A stretch of 64,000 nucleotides of DNA from Tragulus kanchil (GCA_022376925.1 JAIOJX010000025.1:98421608-98485607); one strand, 5' to 3'; numbered from the stretch's first letter, positions 22,838 to 34,989 are shown. Numbers and translations are program-made. The notes: generated by a model from the sequence alone, not told the origin.

Positions 22838-23600
22838 ACTTGTATATCTCTATCGCTAATCTGTCTTTTGGAATCCATCTGGATTTTTTTCATGGTGTAC
22901 TAGGCATAATCATCCATAGAAATATCTTTATTGAGACCAAGATTTTCTTTCTCTTAAACTGTTCTGAACATGTCTAAAACTCAACTCCTTATTACCACCT
23001 TGACGATCTCTTCCTTTAAAATATGGTAAGTGGCATTTTCTTAAAACCATTCAAGTTTGAAACTATAAACCATTGCTTATTTATTATTCTTCCTCATTTA
23101 TTGTATTAAATTAATTGAATTATTTCCTCTTCAAAATATCAATGGCACAACCATCTCAGCTATTCAAATCAGAAAGTAATGCCCCATCCTTAGTTGTTTC
23201 CATTCCCTTTTCCCCAGATAGTAAGATTTCACTAGTTTCTACCAATTTCAATTATGAAGCATTGTTCATCTGCTTTTTAAGTTGTCTGTCTTCACTCTCA
23301 GTATCTTGGACTAGCTTCCCATCATCTGTCATCAGTATCCTTCTGAAAAGTTTATCTGTTTTGTTGTTGTTGTTGTTGTTGTTTTACTATAGTCATTCTT
23401 TCAGCTCACTCAGATCCCTGAAACTCACTATTTGTAGACTAACCAGAGTGGCATTTCTAAAGTCAAATCTAATCATCTGCTACTGTCTTTCAAGGACTTC
23501 CCATTGTATTTAGTATAAGTGTAAAGTCCATAGGAAAGCTGGTACAGTTTCCATGTCTGGGGATCCACTTCATCTTTTGTCTTCAATCACACTGATTTTT
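22838..23600 (+). mobile_element. L2 LINE fragment
   Basis: Ancient L2 in sense orientation: 'catgtctaaaactcaactcc' near 22970, 'tccttagttgtttccattcc' near 23188, 'ccagagtggcatttctaaag' near 23443 and 'ttcccattgtatttag' near 23498. It is interrupted by (GTT)n at 23361-23382. The 132-codon frame 23115-23513 is an accident of the pyrimidine-rich L2 sequence. The D11 copy is at 23982-24744. Confidence 0.7.
23361..23382. repeat. (GTT)n microsatellite
   Basis: Seven or more GTT units inside L2, with an identical-looking copy at 24505-24526 through D11. Confidence 0.9.
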
Positions 23601-23613
23601 CAAGCAACAGTAG

Positions 23614-23765
23614 TCATTTATTGGTAGTTTTTCTTCATTTTTGCCGTGGAGTGGGGGTAGCTGTGCTTCAGGACTTGTGGGATCTTACTTCCCTGACTAG
23701 GGGTTAATCCTGGGCCATCACGGTGAAAGTGCCGAGTCCTAACCACTAGATCACCAGGGAATTCC
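23614..23765 (-). mobile_element. CHR-2-type tRNA SINE, antisense
   Basis: Ends 'ctagatcaccagggaattcc', the reversed CHR-2 head, with 'acttgtgggatcttacttcc' in the middle. Six-base target repeats (cagtag) lie at 23608-23613 and 23766-23771. It is inserted in L2. The D11 copy is at 24758-24909. Confidence 0.82.
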
Positions 23766-23981
23766 CAGTAGGCATTAAGTGAGCAGTTTTCCTTGACTTC
23801 TCTTTTCATTAAAAATGTTGACCTAAGTCACCTTGTTTGGCTAGAATTATAGTAATTAACTTTGGTAACTCGTTTTAGTCTTCCTGCCTATGACAATCAT
23901 GTTGCCTCGCTACTTGGCCCTTGGACCTCTTTGGAAATTCAGGTACATGTAGGATTTCCACAGTTCAAAGCATTGCCTCCC

Positions 23982-25060
23982 ACTTGTATATCTCTATCGC
24001 TAATCTGTCTTTTGGAATCCATCTGGATTTTTTTCATGGTGTACTAGGCATAATCATCCATAGAAATATCTTTATTGAGACCAAGATTTTCTTTCTCTTA
24101 AACTGTTCTGAACATGTCTAAAACTCAACTCCTTATTACCACCTTGACGATCTCTTCCTTTAAAATATGGTAAGTGGCATTTTCTTAAAACCATTCAAGT
24201 TTGAAACTATAAACCATTGCTTATTTATTATTCTTCCTCATTTATTGTATTAAATTAATTGAATTATTTCCTCTTCAAAATATCAATGGCACAACCATCT
24301 CAGCTATTCAAATCAGAAAGTAATGCCCCATCCTTAGTTGTTTCCATTCCCTTTTCCCCAGATAGTAAGATTTCACTAGTTTCTACCAATTTCAATTATG
24401 AAGCATTGTTCATCTGCTTTTTAAGTTGTCTGTCTTCACTCTCAGTATCTTGGACTAGCTTCCCATCATCTGTCATCAGTATCCTTCTGAAAAGTTTATC
24501 TGTTTTGTTGTTGTTGTTGTTGTTGTTTTACTATAGTCATTCTTTCAGCTCACTCAGATCCCTGAAACTCACTATTTGTAGACTAACCAGAGTGGCATTT
24601 CTAAAGTCAAATCTAATCATCTGCTACTGTCTTTCAAGGACTTCCCATTGTATTTAGTATAAGTGTAAAGTCCATAGGAAAGCTGGTACAGTTTCCATGT
24701 CTGGGGATCCACTTCATCTTTTGTCTTCAATCACACTGATTTTTCAAGCAACAGTAGTCATTTATTGGTAGTTTTTCTTCATTTTTGCCGTGGAGTGGGG
24801 GTAGCTGTGCTTCAGGACTTGTGGGATCTTACTTCCCTGACTAGGGGTTAATCCTGGGCCATCACGGTGAAAGTGCCGAGTCCTAACCACTAGATCACCA
24901 GGGAATTCCCAGTAGTATTTTCAAACATGCTATAGGGTCATCTGTCTCCAGCTCTTCATGTATGCACTTTTTCTACAGGTAAAACATTCACTGCTCCCAG
25001 CAATTCATCTAGATGACTGCAACCCATCCCCATTTTCACTTAGACAAAAGATCATCAGAA
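23982..25060 (+). mobile_element. L2 LINE fragment (D11 copy and continuation)
   Basis: Second copy of the L2, split by the CHR-2-type SINE at 24758-24909. Beyond D11, L2-like sequence continues ('attttcaaacatgctatagg' at 24916) to about 25060. The continuation shows that the SINE interrupted a longer L2. Confidence 0.65.
24758..24909 (-). mobile_element. CHR-2-type tRNA SINE, antisense (D11 copy)
   Basis: Same element as 23614-23765, with cagtag at 24752-24757 and 24910-24915. Confidence 0.82.
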
Positions 25061-25257
25061 AATGTTTTTGTTCAAGCTGGTAGTTTTTGGAGAGTAGAAG
25101 GGCATACTAGTAACAATTATGCCAGGAAACAGACATAAATAGAAACATTTCTGGGAAAACCAAGATACATGATACGTTAGGCACTATTTACTGGAAAAAT
25201 CTTCTAATTATTGATTCCAAATTAATTTTAAGATTACATTTTCATAATATTCTATTT

Positions 25258-25473
25258 GAGGGCTTATAGGTGGCACTAGTGGTAAAGAACCTGCCAATGC
25301 AGGAGACATAAGAGATGAGGGTTCAATCTCTGGGTCAGTAAGATACCCTGGAGAAGAGAATGGCAACCTACTCTAGTATTCTTGCCTGGAGAATCCCATG
25401 GACAGAAGAGCCTGATGGGCTCCGGTCCATAGGGTTACAAAGAGTCTGACCCAACTGAACTGACTTAGCATGC
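25258..25473 (+). mobile_element. Bov-tA SINE with target-site duplication
   Basis: Begins 'gagggcttataggtggcact' and has 'aagaacctgccaatgcagga', 'ctctagtattcttgcctgga' and 'aatcccatggacagaagagc'. A perfect 12-base target duplication (aatattctattt) lies at 25246-25257 and 25474-25485. Confidence 0.93.
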
Positions 25474-25755
25474 AATATTCTATTTATCTTATAATATCAC
25501 ATATATTCTCTTATAATTTCCTTCATATATATATCCTATCTTCTTTAGATTGCAAGCTCATTAAGGATAGCATCTGGGCTGTGCCTGTCATACTCAGCCA
25601 TATGTCCCACAATCTAGCAGAAAGTCATGCCAGTGCACAGCACATAAGAGTACGGTCAATCATTATGCATTGAATAACTGAGTTGTTACCAGCTTTATAG
25701 AGATAAAATATTACTTTATCTCTCTTTTACTATGTAAACCACTATTTTCACAACT

Positions 25756-26031
25756 TTTTTTTTTTAATTTTGGCCTCTTTTATTGGTCTTTCATTTATTT
25801 ATTTTCATCCATCTTTGTTCTTTGGCCTGTGTGGGCCTCCCACCACAGTGGCCTCTCCCGTTGCAGAGCACAGACTCTGGGCACATGCACTGCAGAGCTC
25901 TGGCTCAGTAGTTGGACACATCAGTCCAGCTGCTCCACAGTATGTGGGATCTTCCCAGGCCAGGGATCGAACCGGTGCCCCTTGCACTTTAAGGCAGACT
26001 CTTTACCCACTGGACCACCAGGGAAGCCCTG
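25756..26031 (-). mobile_element. CHR-type tRNA SINE, short form, antisense
   Basis: A reversed poly(A) at 25755-25766 is followed by 'ttttattggtctttcattta', and the head end 'accaccagggaagccc' closes at 26029. Eight-base flanks (tcacaact) lie at 25748-25755 and 26032-26039. It lacks the C/T-rich extension of the long form. Confidence 0.92.
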
Positions 26032-26039
26032 TCACAACT

Positions 26040-27539
26040 ATTTTGATCTCATAATCTATATTCAGATGCTTCTCAAAAAGGCATGAATGTAATGACAAAT
26101 ATACCTTATTGAAGTTATTCAAGGGTCTCCATTGCTTCATAAATTAGAAACTCATTTTCTAGAAAGCATTTGAAACCTTCTATAAGTCTTAAAGTGTGTA
26201 ATTACTATGTGTTCTAAACAAAATGCATTGCATTCAGTTCTTTAAAAGCCTCCAATGCCTTTGCAACCTCATGCATTTACCAATGTACATTATTCTTTCT
26301 TGCATGCCTCATATTTACTCCTGTCCACATTCTATCCTTGTTAAAGACTGATCTCAGATAATATTACCTCCTAGAGTATTTTATAATTAAGTTAAAAATA
26401 TTATAAATTAAATTCTTTTGAACCACTTTAAAACATCTTTTACCTTGACTGGATTAGCTGATGGAAGTCACAATTGAATCACAAGATTGAAACTCCACTT
26501 CAAGTCTTTTTTGTAATATATTTGCCATTGAGAGTTATTCCTGAGCATCCTTCAACAGTAAAATTCTGATAATAGCAATAGGCACCTTGGTATGATTTCT
26601 GTGAAAATTATGTTACCACGTGAAACCATTTGTACAAAAAATGGAAGATTCTTCAATGCAAGTCAGTATTTTTATCAGTGGCTGAACTCAGCTAGAGAAC
26701 ATTTATAGAACCATAGGTCTCCATAACCTTGCTTAGTTTTGTATTGAGTGACTTATGAATAATGGTAGATTCTAGGACAAGGTTGTATAGATTTATTTTC
26801 TCTTGTTCTCTCTTCCTAAACACAACCAAGTACTCTGTAAATTATAATGGGCAATGATAAATGTTAACCAATGTGTTAAAGAGATTTGAAAAATAGAAAG
26901 ATGCACATTGACTACATACCTCAAACCTTGAGAGATGATAAGGGAATATCCTTGGGTTTTCACTTGGTATGCCATAAACCCCTGTACTGGGTGCCAAAGA
27001 GACTTGCAGTCCATAATCACCAACAGGCACATACAGAACATCCAAGGCAAGCCTGCGCTCTTCACCCAAAAGATCAGAGAATGGGAAGTCTCACTAATGA
27101 GGATCCCCAGCCACCACTCCTCAACCCATGGCAGCTGGGAATTTGATCCCAAGTAGTAGCTAATCCCTGGACTGACAAGTCCCAAGTCCTTAAAATGGAT
27201 GCCAGAGAAGTCAATATGCTAGCAGCAATGATAAAACTCTTTTTCTCCTTACCCTCCTAGTAGTCAGCATAGGGATAACTAAGGCCACTTCTGCTACCTC
27301 CCCACAAGATGGTCACTTAGTGATAGCAAGAAACCAAGGGAAATGCCTTCCATCCCTACAGTCCATATCAGAACAGATAATGCAGAACCCCAGAAGAATA
27401 AAACAAATAAGAATAACACGATAGGGACTCAGAAAGTTAAATGTCATTAAAAGTCCACAAAAGTTCACCAGAACCTTTATGCTAAAGTTAAACAGAAGGA
27501 CTGCAAGATGAAATATAATATCTTCACCTTTGGTTTGAG
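26040..27539. other. Non-coding DNA, possible L2 remnant at the left
   Basis: 26090-26400 has weak L2-like phrases ('caagggtctccattgcttca') but cannot be called firmly. 26880-27190 is richer in GC than its surroundings and open in more than one frame (for example 26886-27146 plus, 27185-26793 minus). Neither translation resembles a protein I know. The rest is featureless. Confidence 0.4.
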
Positions 27540-28062
27540 TTGGTACCTAGTTACTTGTTTCTAAAGAATAGACCACAACAAAGGGCATAGAATGACTTTA
27601 TTCTAAAGAGTAGAAAGCAGCAAAGGAAATGGGATGTCATATTAATGATCAGATTATGTATGTTGCAATTGCTCTCTACCCCATCCCATACATACCATGG
27701 CTTAGATCAATCAATTTGCCATATTGGAGAAGTCAATGTGACAAGAAATTGACTATGAGATCTGGTCAATTACCAACAAAATAACAAGGCCTGAAGTCTA
27801 TCCACAAACAATGAACTGGATTCTGTTAAATGTCATGTAAATAAGTATAGAAGGTGATCATTCTTCAGTTGTGCTTTTGGATAAGACCTCAGCCTTATTT
27901 GACAAATAGATTACAACTTTGAGAAAGAACATGAAACAGAGAAGCCAGTTAAACTGTTACCCAAATCCTGATCAACAGAAGACATAAAAAAAATTGTGTT
28001 GACTAAGATGCTGAATATTGGTAATTAGTGTCAGAGTAATAGATAACTGATACACACATGAA
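27540..28062 (+). mobile_element. Probable old LTR (ERVL/MaLR-like)
   Basis: The 3' edge 'taatagataactgatacac' (28038-28057), preceded by 'gttgactaagatgctgaata', resembles the common 3' end of MaLR-like LTRs. 'tggataagacctcagcctta' near 27880 fits their mid-region. Very diverged, with no internal viral genes. Confidence 0.5.
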
Positions 28063-29161
28063 CTTCACGCACTTTAGGCTCTTGACTATCATTATCCACT
28101 AACATCTCTGTCATTATTTGAGGACAATGAATTCTTTAAAAATTGAGCAAACTATTTCAAAGACGAATCCAAGTTGATGTATGCTCATCCAGCCCCCATC
28201 ACCTGCTTTTATATCAAGTTAAAGAGGTGTGACAATTTTTAATGTATTTTTAAAAGTTACTCCTTTTTTACTGCTGTTACCTGTACTTAAAATCAACGTT
28301 TGTGGTTTAAGTGGTTAGCTAACTGTATCATAAAGGCTTTTGGTATTTTATATTTCCTTCAAAGACTATTTGTAGTATTGATTAAACCTACAAGCATCTG
28401 GGAAGTTATTTTACCTCAATAGTTCAAGCAGGTGCTTCTGTTCAGTGGCAGGACAAAATTTAAAGCAAACCATCTAGAAAAAAACCAGCTCTCCAAGTAG
28501 CTCCTGTATTTAAGCTGGAAACTGTGAAGTAATTGCATGCACAGTACTATAGTCTCTGTCTTGAGATTTTCCTATATTGTTACAAATGCTGTGCACATTA
28601 AATGTGTATTTTAGAATTCCGCCTAATTCACCTGTGTCTCATTGACAGGTTTTCTTTTCAAATGCAAAAGTTTCTCTGTCTACTGAATTCAGGAGTCTAC
28701 TTGAAGTTGATATTGGGATATACTGAGATAATTTGTATACAGGGCCAGAAAACTTCCTATGAAGTATTATTTTCGTTAGTCTGTATAGCAAATATCAAAG
28801 CCTTATTGTCCTAATATGATAAAAATCTATTTCTTGTTTATGTCAAACTCATTGCAGATATTCCTGGATAATGGGAGGCCTTTTTGTGGGTTTTTCTATG
28901 TATCTTACAACCCAACATTCTATAGAGCCACAAAGGCCTCTATTTGATCGTTAGCACCCAGTTACCTGTCAAAGCAAAGCATAAGGATCACAGGAGAAAG
29001 ATTCTTACGGACCCGTTCTGGAAGTGATTTATATAATCCATTATCTGAAAGTCAGTTCAATGGCCCCACCAGTCCAATGGCTAAGGAGGCTGGAAAAGAT
29101 AGTTTACTTTTACGTCCAGGAATGAAAGGAAAATTATAAATATCTAGGAATCTATGTGATA
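28063..29161. other. Non-coding DNA, no recognised element
   Basis: No gene or repeat family was recognised. 28723 onward is the start of D12. Confidence 0.45.
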
Positions 29162-29427
29162 GAAATGAAGCAAAGTGTGCTGAAGCTGAAGCTTCAATAA
29201 TTCAGTCACCTGATGTGAGTGCTGGACTTGTTGGAAAAGACCCTGATGCTCAGAAAAATTGAAGGCAAGAAAAGAAGAAAGGATCAGAGGATGAGATGAT
29301 TCAATAGCATCACTAACTCAATGGACATGAAAAAACTCCAGGAGATATTTAAGGACAGGAAAGCCTAGTATACTGGAGTCCAGGGAGTCACAATGAGTTG
29401 GACACAACTTAGAGACTAAATAACACC
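29162..29427 (+). mobile_element. BovB LINE 3' end
   Basis: Sense-strand BovB tail: 'gctgaagctgaagcttcaat', 'ggaaaagaccctgatgctca', 'gatgagatgattcaatagca' and 'cacaatgagttggacacaac'. BovB is an RTE-clade LINE abundant in ruminants. Its 3' end is shared with Bov-A SINEs, but the length upstream shows this is a LINE piece. The D12 copy is at 30299-30564. Confidence 0.88.
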
Positions 29428-29736
29428 GGTATGAATAGATATAGTGCTGCAAAAATTTAGTACATAATTTACCTTCCAACATTGATCAATAATTTAAAAA
29501 GGAAAAATTTCAAGAATCTTATAGCATCTAAAGTATGTAATATTAACAATGCAACATGTGAATTCCAAATACACATTTTATGATTTTACCTTTCAATAGC
29601 AGTCATTAAGCTTATTTTTTAATTACCTGAAAAGTTCCTTTTCTTTCCTCAAGTCTCTCTTTCTCTATGATAGCTTATCTCCTCTTTCTGTATTATTAAA
29701 GGAAGCTCTCATTTTTTGTAGTGTTAAGATGTAAAT

Positions 29737-29832
29737 GGGGGCTTCCTAGATGGCACTAGTGGTAAAGAACCCACCTGCCAATCCGGGCACAAAAGCAGGT
29801 CTGATCCCTAGGTCAGGAATATCCCTGGGAGG
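29737..29832 (+). mobile_element. Bov-tA SINE, truncated at the D12 junction
   Basis: Starts 'gggggcttcctagatggcac' and stops after 'gtcaggaatatccctggga'. The complete copy is at 30877-31095, so the truncation comes from the ladder, not from retroposition. Confidence 0.85.
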
Positions 29833-30298
29833 TATTTTTTCAGATTAGTCTTGTATAGGCTGAGATAATTTGTATACAGGGCCAGAAAACTTCCTATGAA
29901 GTATTATTTTCGTTAGTCTGTATAGCAAATATCAAAGCCTTATTGTCCTAATATGATAAAAATCTATTTCTTGTTTATGTCAAACTCATTGCAGATATTC
30001 CTGGATAATGGGAGGCCTTTTTGTGGGTTTTTCTATGTATCTTACAACCCAACATTCTATAGAGCCACAAAGGCCTCTATTTGATCGTTAGCACCCAGTT
30101 ACCTGTCAAAGCAAAGCATAAGGATCACAGGAGAAAGATTCTTACGGACCCGTTCTGGAAGTGATTTATATAATCCATTATCTGAAAGTCAGTTCAATGG
30201 CCCCACCAGTCCAATGGCTAAGGAGGCTGGAAAAGATAGTTTACTTTTACGTCCAGGAATGAAAGGAAAATTATAAATATCTAGGAATCTATGTGATA

Positions 30299-30564
30299 GA
30301 AATGAAGCAAAGTGTGCTGAAGCTGAAGCTTCAATAATTCAGTCACCTGATGTGAGTGCTGGACTTGTTGGAAAAGACCCTGATGCTCAGAAAAATTGAA
30401 GGCAAGAAAAGAAGAAAGGATCAGAGGATGAGATGATTCAATAGCATCACTAACTCAATGGACATGAAAAAACTCCAGGAGATATTTAAGGACAGGAAAG
30501 CCTAGTATACTGGAGTCCAGGGAGTCACAATGAGTTGGACACAACTTAGAGACTAAATAACACC
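30299..30564 (+). mobile_element. BovB LINE 3' end (D12 copy)
   Basis: Near-identical duplicate of 29162-29427. Confidence 0.87.
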
Positions 30565-30876
30565 GGTATGAATAGATATAGTGCTGCAAAAATTTAGTAC
30601 ATAATTTACCTTCCAACATTGATCAATAATTTAAAAAGGAAAAATTTCAAGAATCTTATAGCATCTAAAGTATGTAATATTAACAATGCAACATGTGAAT
30701 TCCAAATACACATTTTATGATTTTACCTTTCAATAGCAGTCATTAAGCTTATTTTTTAATTACCTGAAAAGTTCCTTTTCTTTCCTCAAGTCTCTCTTTC
30801 TCTATGATAGCTTATCTCCTCTTTCTGTATTATTAAAGGAAGCTCTCATTTTTTTTGTAGTGTTAAGATGTAAATG

Positions 30877-31095
30877 GGGGCTTCCTAGATGGCACTAGTG
30901 GTAAAGAACCCACCTGCCAATCCGGGACACATAAGAGATGCAGGTCTGATCCCTAGGTCAGGAATATCCCCTGGAGGAGGACATGGCAACTCCAGTATTC
31001 TTGTCTGGAGAATCCTCATGGACAGAGGAGTCTGGTAGGCTATAGTCCACATGGTCACAAAGAGTTGGATATAACTGAATCAACTAAGCACGAAT
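30877..31095 (+). mobile_element. Bov-tA SINE
   Basis: Complete element: a tRNA-like head with 'actagtggtaaagaacccac', then 'aactccagtattcttgtctg', 'tggacagaggagtctggtag' and 'cacaaagagttggatataac', ending near 'ctaagcacgaatgc'. Moderately diverged. No convincing target duplication was found. Confidence 0.88.
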
Positions 31096-31854
31096 GCAAA
31101 CTGTGAATGAGGTCATTCATTCTGCAAAAAGACCTATTTAGATATACCTCCTAGATTAAGTCAGAATTGCGAAAGGTATTTATTTTAACTAAGCAATGCT
31201 TACAGTTCTTCACCATACTAGAAATAGAAGTGAATATGCTGCCTCTTGGGCAGCAAAGCAGTGAAGTGATATCTCAGTGTGCATTAGCTACCAGAAATGA
31301 AGTAAGTCATAAGGGAAATGGAAGGAAACTGAACAAACAGACAAAAATACTAGAAATTGTTGCCAGCTTCAACTAGCAGTATTTAGTGACTCTTTGTATG
31401 AGTCTGTATGTGTCCCTATCCCAATAAAGGTTGCTTACTGCTTTATTGCATTCTAAACTAGGTGATCCTTTGGTCACGACCTTGACAAATCTCTCAGGCT
31501 GTGAGTGTCAGAATGTGCCCCTGATCTGTAATGTTTTATATAGTTCTCCATGATTATTTGTTTCCAGGGAAAGAGGTCATGCTGGGCTTGCAGTTCTAAA
31601 CAAACCAAGTAACCCTGAAACTGTAATTGGCATTGTCTGCTCACAGAAGTACTATTAAAAACAGGTATCTGGGGAAAAACTCTGGTTTACTCTGTTCTAT
31701 TATCACATATCGAGCCTGAAGTTTCATTTCTGTCTTTGTCTTTTTGCAGCTTTTTAATATAATTCTGAAATATTTAATATTTCTAAAATAATCTTGAATG
31801 ACAAATTATGTAGAAGTATCATAAAAGACTAAAAATAACTTGATTTTTAAAAAA
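31096..31854. other. Non-coding DNA, no recognised element
   Basis: Neither a repeat family nor a gene is recognisable. A 69-codon frame at 31167-31376 has no known features. Confidence 0.45.
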
Positions 31855-31865
31855 TCTACAATGAG

Positions 31866-32143
31866 GGCTTCCCTGGTGACCCAGTGGGTAGAGAGCCTGT
31901 CTTGCATTGTTGGGGGCACTGGTTGTATCTCTGGTCTGGGAAGATCCCTCATGCTGGGGAGTGGCTAGACCAATGTGTCCAATTACAAGCCAGCACTCTG
32001 GAGCATATGTGCCTAGAGCTGGTGCTCTGCAAGGAGAGAGGCCACTGCAATGGGAGGCCCACATAGGCTGAAGAATAAAGATGGATGAAAAATAAATAAG
32101 TAAATAAAAGTCAACGAAAAGAGGCCAAAATTTAAAAAATAAT
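31866..32143 (+). mobile_element. CHR-type tRNA SINE, short form, with target-site duplication
   Basis: Begins 'ggcttccctggtgacccagt' and ends with an A/T-rich tail after 'gaggccaaaatttaaa'. A perfect 11-base target duplication (tctacaatgag) lies at 31855-31865 and 32144-32154. The B box is degraded ('ggttgtatctc'), which indicates age. Confidence 0.93.
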
Positions 32144-32154
32144 TCTACAATGAG

Positions 32155-33189
32155 ACATGAAAATTTGTTCTACTTCCCTCTCCCCTACCTTCACCCCACC
32201 GCTACTTCTCTGTGGACTTTAATGGATCTAAGGAAAAATTAAAAAACAAGTATCTTCTTATTGCGTTTAAAGTAATATTAGAGCAAAACTTCAAGTATAA
32301 AATGTACAATAGGTCATATTTATGTGCACATATATATGAATAAAATATCTGGTTGACCTTCTAGCTGCATGATTTAAAGTTAATATTTACATTTAGAGTG
32401 AATGTGAAACAAAATCTTGCCTTAGCTATACTTTGATGATGCATGTCTGCCTGTATGTATGTATATTTTGCCATATACATCTCAAGAGGAGGACATGACT
32501 TAGTGACTAAACCACCACCATACGTCTCTCCAACATTATATAACAATTCACGGGTTTGGCCAGTGAGTTTGTGTAGTTAAGAGACTAGGTGTTGAGTGAA
32601 TTGATCTCTTCCCTTAGTTTTGGGGAGAGAATAACAAAAGATGGTTAATAAGGTACTTTTAAAATATATATGCATCTAAATTTATTTGGTTCCTGAATTA
32701 TTTGACTTGGGGGTAAGTCTGTATATGTCAAATAATATATGCTTTCAATTTTAAATAGCACAAAGTCCATTTAAAGCAGCCCAAATAATACATTTCTACA
32801 AATGATGTTCATAATTAGGTATTTAATAAGATTGATTCAGCAGCCCAATTATGTCAGAGCTTTGGAATGAATTCTCAAGTACATGTTTAGCTTCCCATCA
32901 CAGTTGCAACATGGCTACCTCTGGTTCTGAATACCACATCATCTGATAACACCAAAAGTTTACAGGGAAAATGGCAAATGGTTATATTTTACTAGATAGA
33001 AAAACCTTTCCCAGAAAAGCTTCCATATAGATTTCTCATTTCTCAGGATCATATTAGTTTGGATTGGTTTGTGCACCACACCCTGGATACAAGGACAGCA
33101 ATTTCCTGCCATTTGAAACGTTGATCATAAGCAAGCTCTGCTAGCAAGGAAAAGAGGATAGCTGTTGCACAGGTATTCAAGAGTTACAG
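32155..33189. other. Non-coding DNA, small Bov SINE remnant
   Basis: Mostly unrecognised AT-rich sequence. 'gaggacatgacttagtgact' at about 32491-32510 matches the extreme 3' end of Bov-A-type elements, a remnant of about 40 bases. Nothing else is supported. Confidence 0.45.
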
Positions 33190-33458
33190 CATTGCCTGAT
33201 GCAAAACACCAACTCATTGTAAAAGACCCTGATGCTGAGAAAGGAGCATCAGGAGAAGGAGAAACAAAAGGAGCATCTGCAAAGGGAATAGAAGGCAGTG
33301 GAGGATGAGATGGTTAGATAGCATCACCAATGCTACAGACATGAATCTGAGCAATCTCCAGGAGATAGTAGAGGAAGAGAAACCTATTGTGCTCCTCTGC
33401 CCACGGGTTCACAAAGAGTCAGACAGAATTTGGTGACTGAACAGCAAAACAACAACAA
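33190..33458 (+). mobile_element. BovB LINE 3' end
   Basis: 'aaaagaccctgatgctgaga', 'aggatgagatggttagatag', 'aatctccaggagatagtaga' and 'cacaaagagtcagacagaat' match the BovB tail, which ends in an AAC-rich run. This is a second independent BovB 3' end, more diverged than 29162-29427. Confidence 0.83.
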
Positions 33459-33905
33459 ATGTGTATTTTAAAGTGTAAAGTCAAAGTGGACAATATTATT
33501 CTCCACCTTATTTGGTGTTGTTATTCTAGTATCTAGCAACCTCAAAGGCTCCTGCTTGATATTCATTTCAATTAGATTTTTGGTAGGAATCCTTGCAGGT
33601 ATAATCTTCATATAGGAGTACAGGCTGAAGTTGCACTGGTTGCCATAGCAAAAGGAAGGAAGCATGGTGTACTGTACACTGATTCCAAAAGGCTTTGGCT
33701 GCAAGTGTTTTCTTTACTGCTCCCACAGTATTCGTTCAGTGGAAGTCACATGGCTACACCCAACTGCCAGAGAAGTCTGTATATATAACTTTTACCCGGG
33801 TTGTCTTGTGACAGTCTAAAAGTTTTATCACTAAAGAAGAAAAGGGAAAATGAACTTTGGGGACAATAGGTCATGTCAAACACAAGTAGCTAACTAATGA
33901 GGTGG
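33459..33905. other. Non-coding DNA, no recognised element
   Basis: A 78-codon minus-strand frame (33704-33468) has no recognisable domain. No repeat family was identified. Confidence 0.45.
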
Positions 33906-34392
33906 TGTAGTTAGAATAATGGCCTTTCAAAGATACCCACATTCTAAATCCAGGAACCTATAAATTTCTTCCTTCATGTGACAAAAAGAACAATGCAGAT
34001 GGGATGACATTAAGGATCATGAGATAGGGGATTAGACAAAATGACCCATCTGGGTCAGATGTAATCACAAGAATAATTATAAAAGGGAGTCAAGGAGACG
34101 TACTCAGTGGAAGGAAATAGGATGACAGAAGCAAGAGGTAGGAGGGACACAAAGAAGGGTACAAATGCCAAGTGATATGTATCAGTAGACTTAAAAGCTG
34201 GAATAGAAAAGGAAACTGATTATCTCATCAGAACTTTCAGAAGGAATCAGACCTCCTTGAACTTTGACTTTAACACTAGAAAACCCAGTTTGCATCTCTG
34301 ATCTCCAGAAATTTAAGAGAATACGTTTTCATCATTTTAAGCCCACTAATATGGTGGTTCTTTATTAGAGTAGCAATGGGAAACTAATACAG
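33906..34392 (+). mobile_element. MaLR (MLT1-like) LTR
   Basis: Full-length-looking LTR of about 490 bases: 'ggcctttcaaagatacccac' near 33922, 'gtaatcacaagaataattat' near 34061, 'atctctgatctccagaaatt' near 34294 and the end 'tgggaaactaatacag'. A relic only, with no internal region. Confidence 0.7.
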
Positions 34393-34458
34393 TGCTTATA
34401 AGTATTAAACTACATTATGTATGTAAGATCTAGCAGGATTGAAAAAGTACTGTTTCTT

Positions 34459-34799
34459 TTTTTTTTTTTTTTTTTTTAAAGATTTATTTATTTATTTACT
34501 TTGGGCGAGGGGTCGGGTTGGGGAGGGAGGGGGGTGGGCGGGCCACTTCTATTGGTCTTTCATTTCTCTATTTTCATTTGTCTTCGTTCTTTGGCTCCTG
34601 TGTTCCTCCCATCGCGGTGGTGTCTGTCATTGCAGAGCGCCGGCTCTGGGCACATGCGCTCCAGAGCTCCGGCTCCGTTATTGGACACATCAGTCCAGCT
34701 GCTCTGCGGCACGTGGGATCTTCCCAGGTCAGGGCTTGAACCGGCGCCCCTTGCACTGCAAGGCAGTGTCCTTACCCACTGGACCACCAGGGGAAGCCC
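34459..34799 (-). mobile_element. CHR-type tRNA SINE, long form, antisense, with target-site duplication
   Basis: A reversed poly(A) at 34457-34477 and (AAAT)n are followed by a G/A-rich block (34501-34543), the reverse of the C/T extension. 'cacttctattggtctttcat' comes next, and the tRNA head closes at 34799. A 19-base target repeat with one mismatch lies at 34440-34458 and 34800-34818. CpG-rich and young-looking. Confidence 0.95.
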
Positions 34800-34989
34800 T
34801 GAAAAAGTAATGTTTCTTAAAGGACGAACATACAAGTATATTTTTATCTACTTTATATTCAGTAAAATGGTAGCAATAGGTTTTCTGTAGACCTTCTTTA
34901 TGTGATTGAGAAAGTTTTCCTTTTTCCTGTTATATTAAGAATTTTAATCACAAATTGTTGTTCAATGCTGTCAAATTATATGTGGCATG

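Larger units (their letters stand above)
22630..24915. repeat. Ladder duplication D11 (~1144 b)
   Basis: 22630-23771 recurs at 23774-24915 with a 2-base filler. The unit spans an L2 fragment and a CHR-2-type SINE. Both copies end just after the SINE's downstream target repeat (cagtag). Confidence 0.95.
28723..30976. repeat. Ladder duplication D12 (~1137 b)
   Basis: 28723-29832 recurs at 29860-30976. The first copy breaks inside a Bov-tA SINE and has about nine bases fewer there (29788-29803). It is followed by a 27-base filler (29833-29859) of unknown source. The isolated position of D12 shows that the ladder is not continuous. Confidence 0.94.

Noticed and set aside
23115..23513. 132-codon plus-strand frame (again at 24259-24657)
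   Set aside because: Serine/leucine-rich reading of a pyrimidine-rich L2 fragment with a (GTT)n tract; no domain and not in the L2 protein frame.
26793..27185. 130-codon minus-strand gene
   Set aside because: Hydrophobic, tryptophan-rich translation with no recognisable domain; a different frame on the other strand is equally open.
34501..34760. CpG island or promoter
   Set aside because: The GC-rich, CpG-rich block is the body of a young SINE, as shown by its target-site duplication.
34439..34890. 123- and 129-codon plus-strand frames
   Set aside because: Translations of the antisense long-form CHR SINE, starting in its reversed poly(A).
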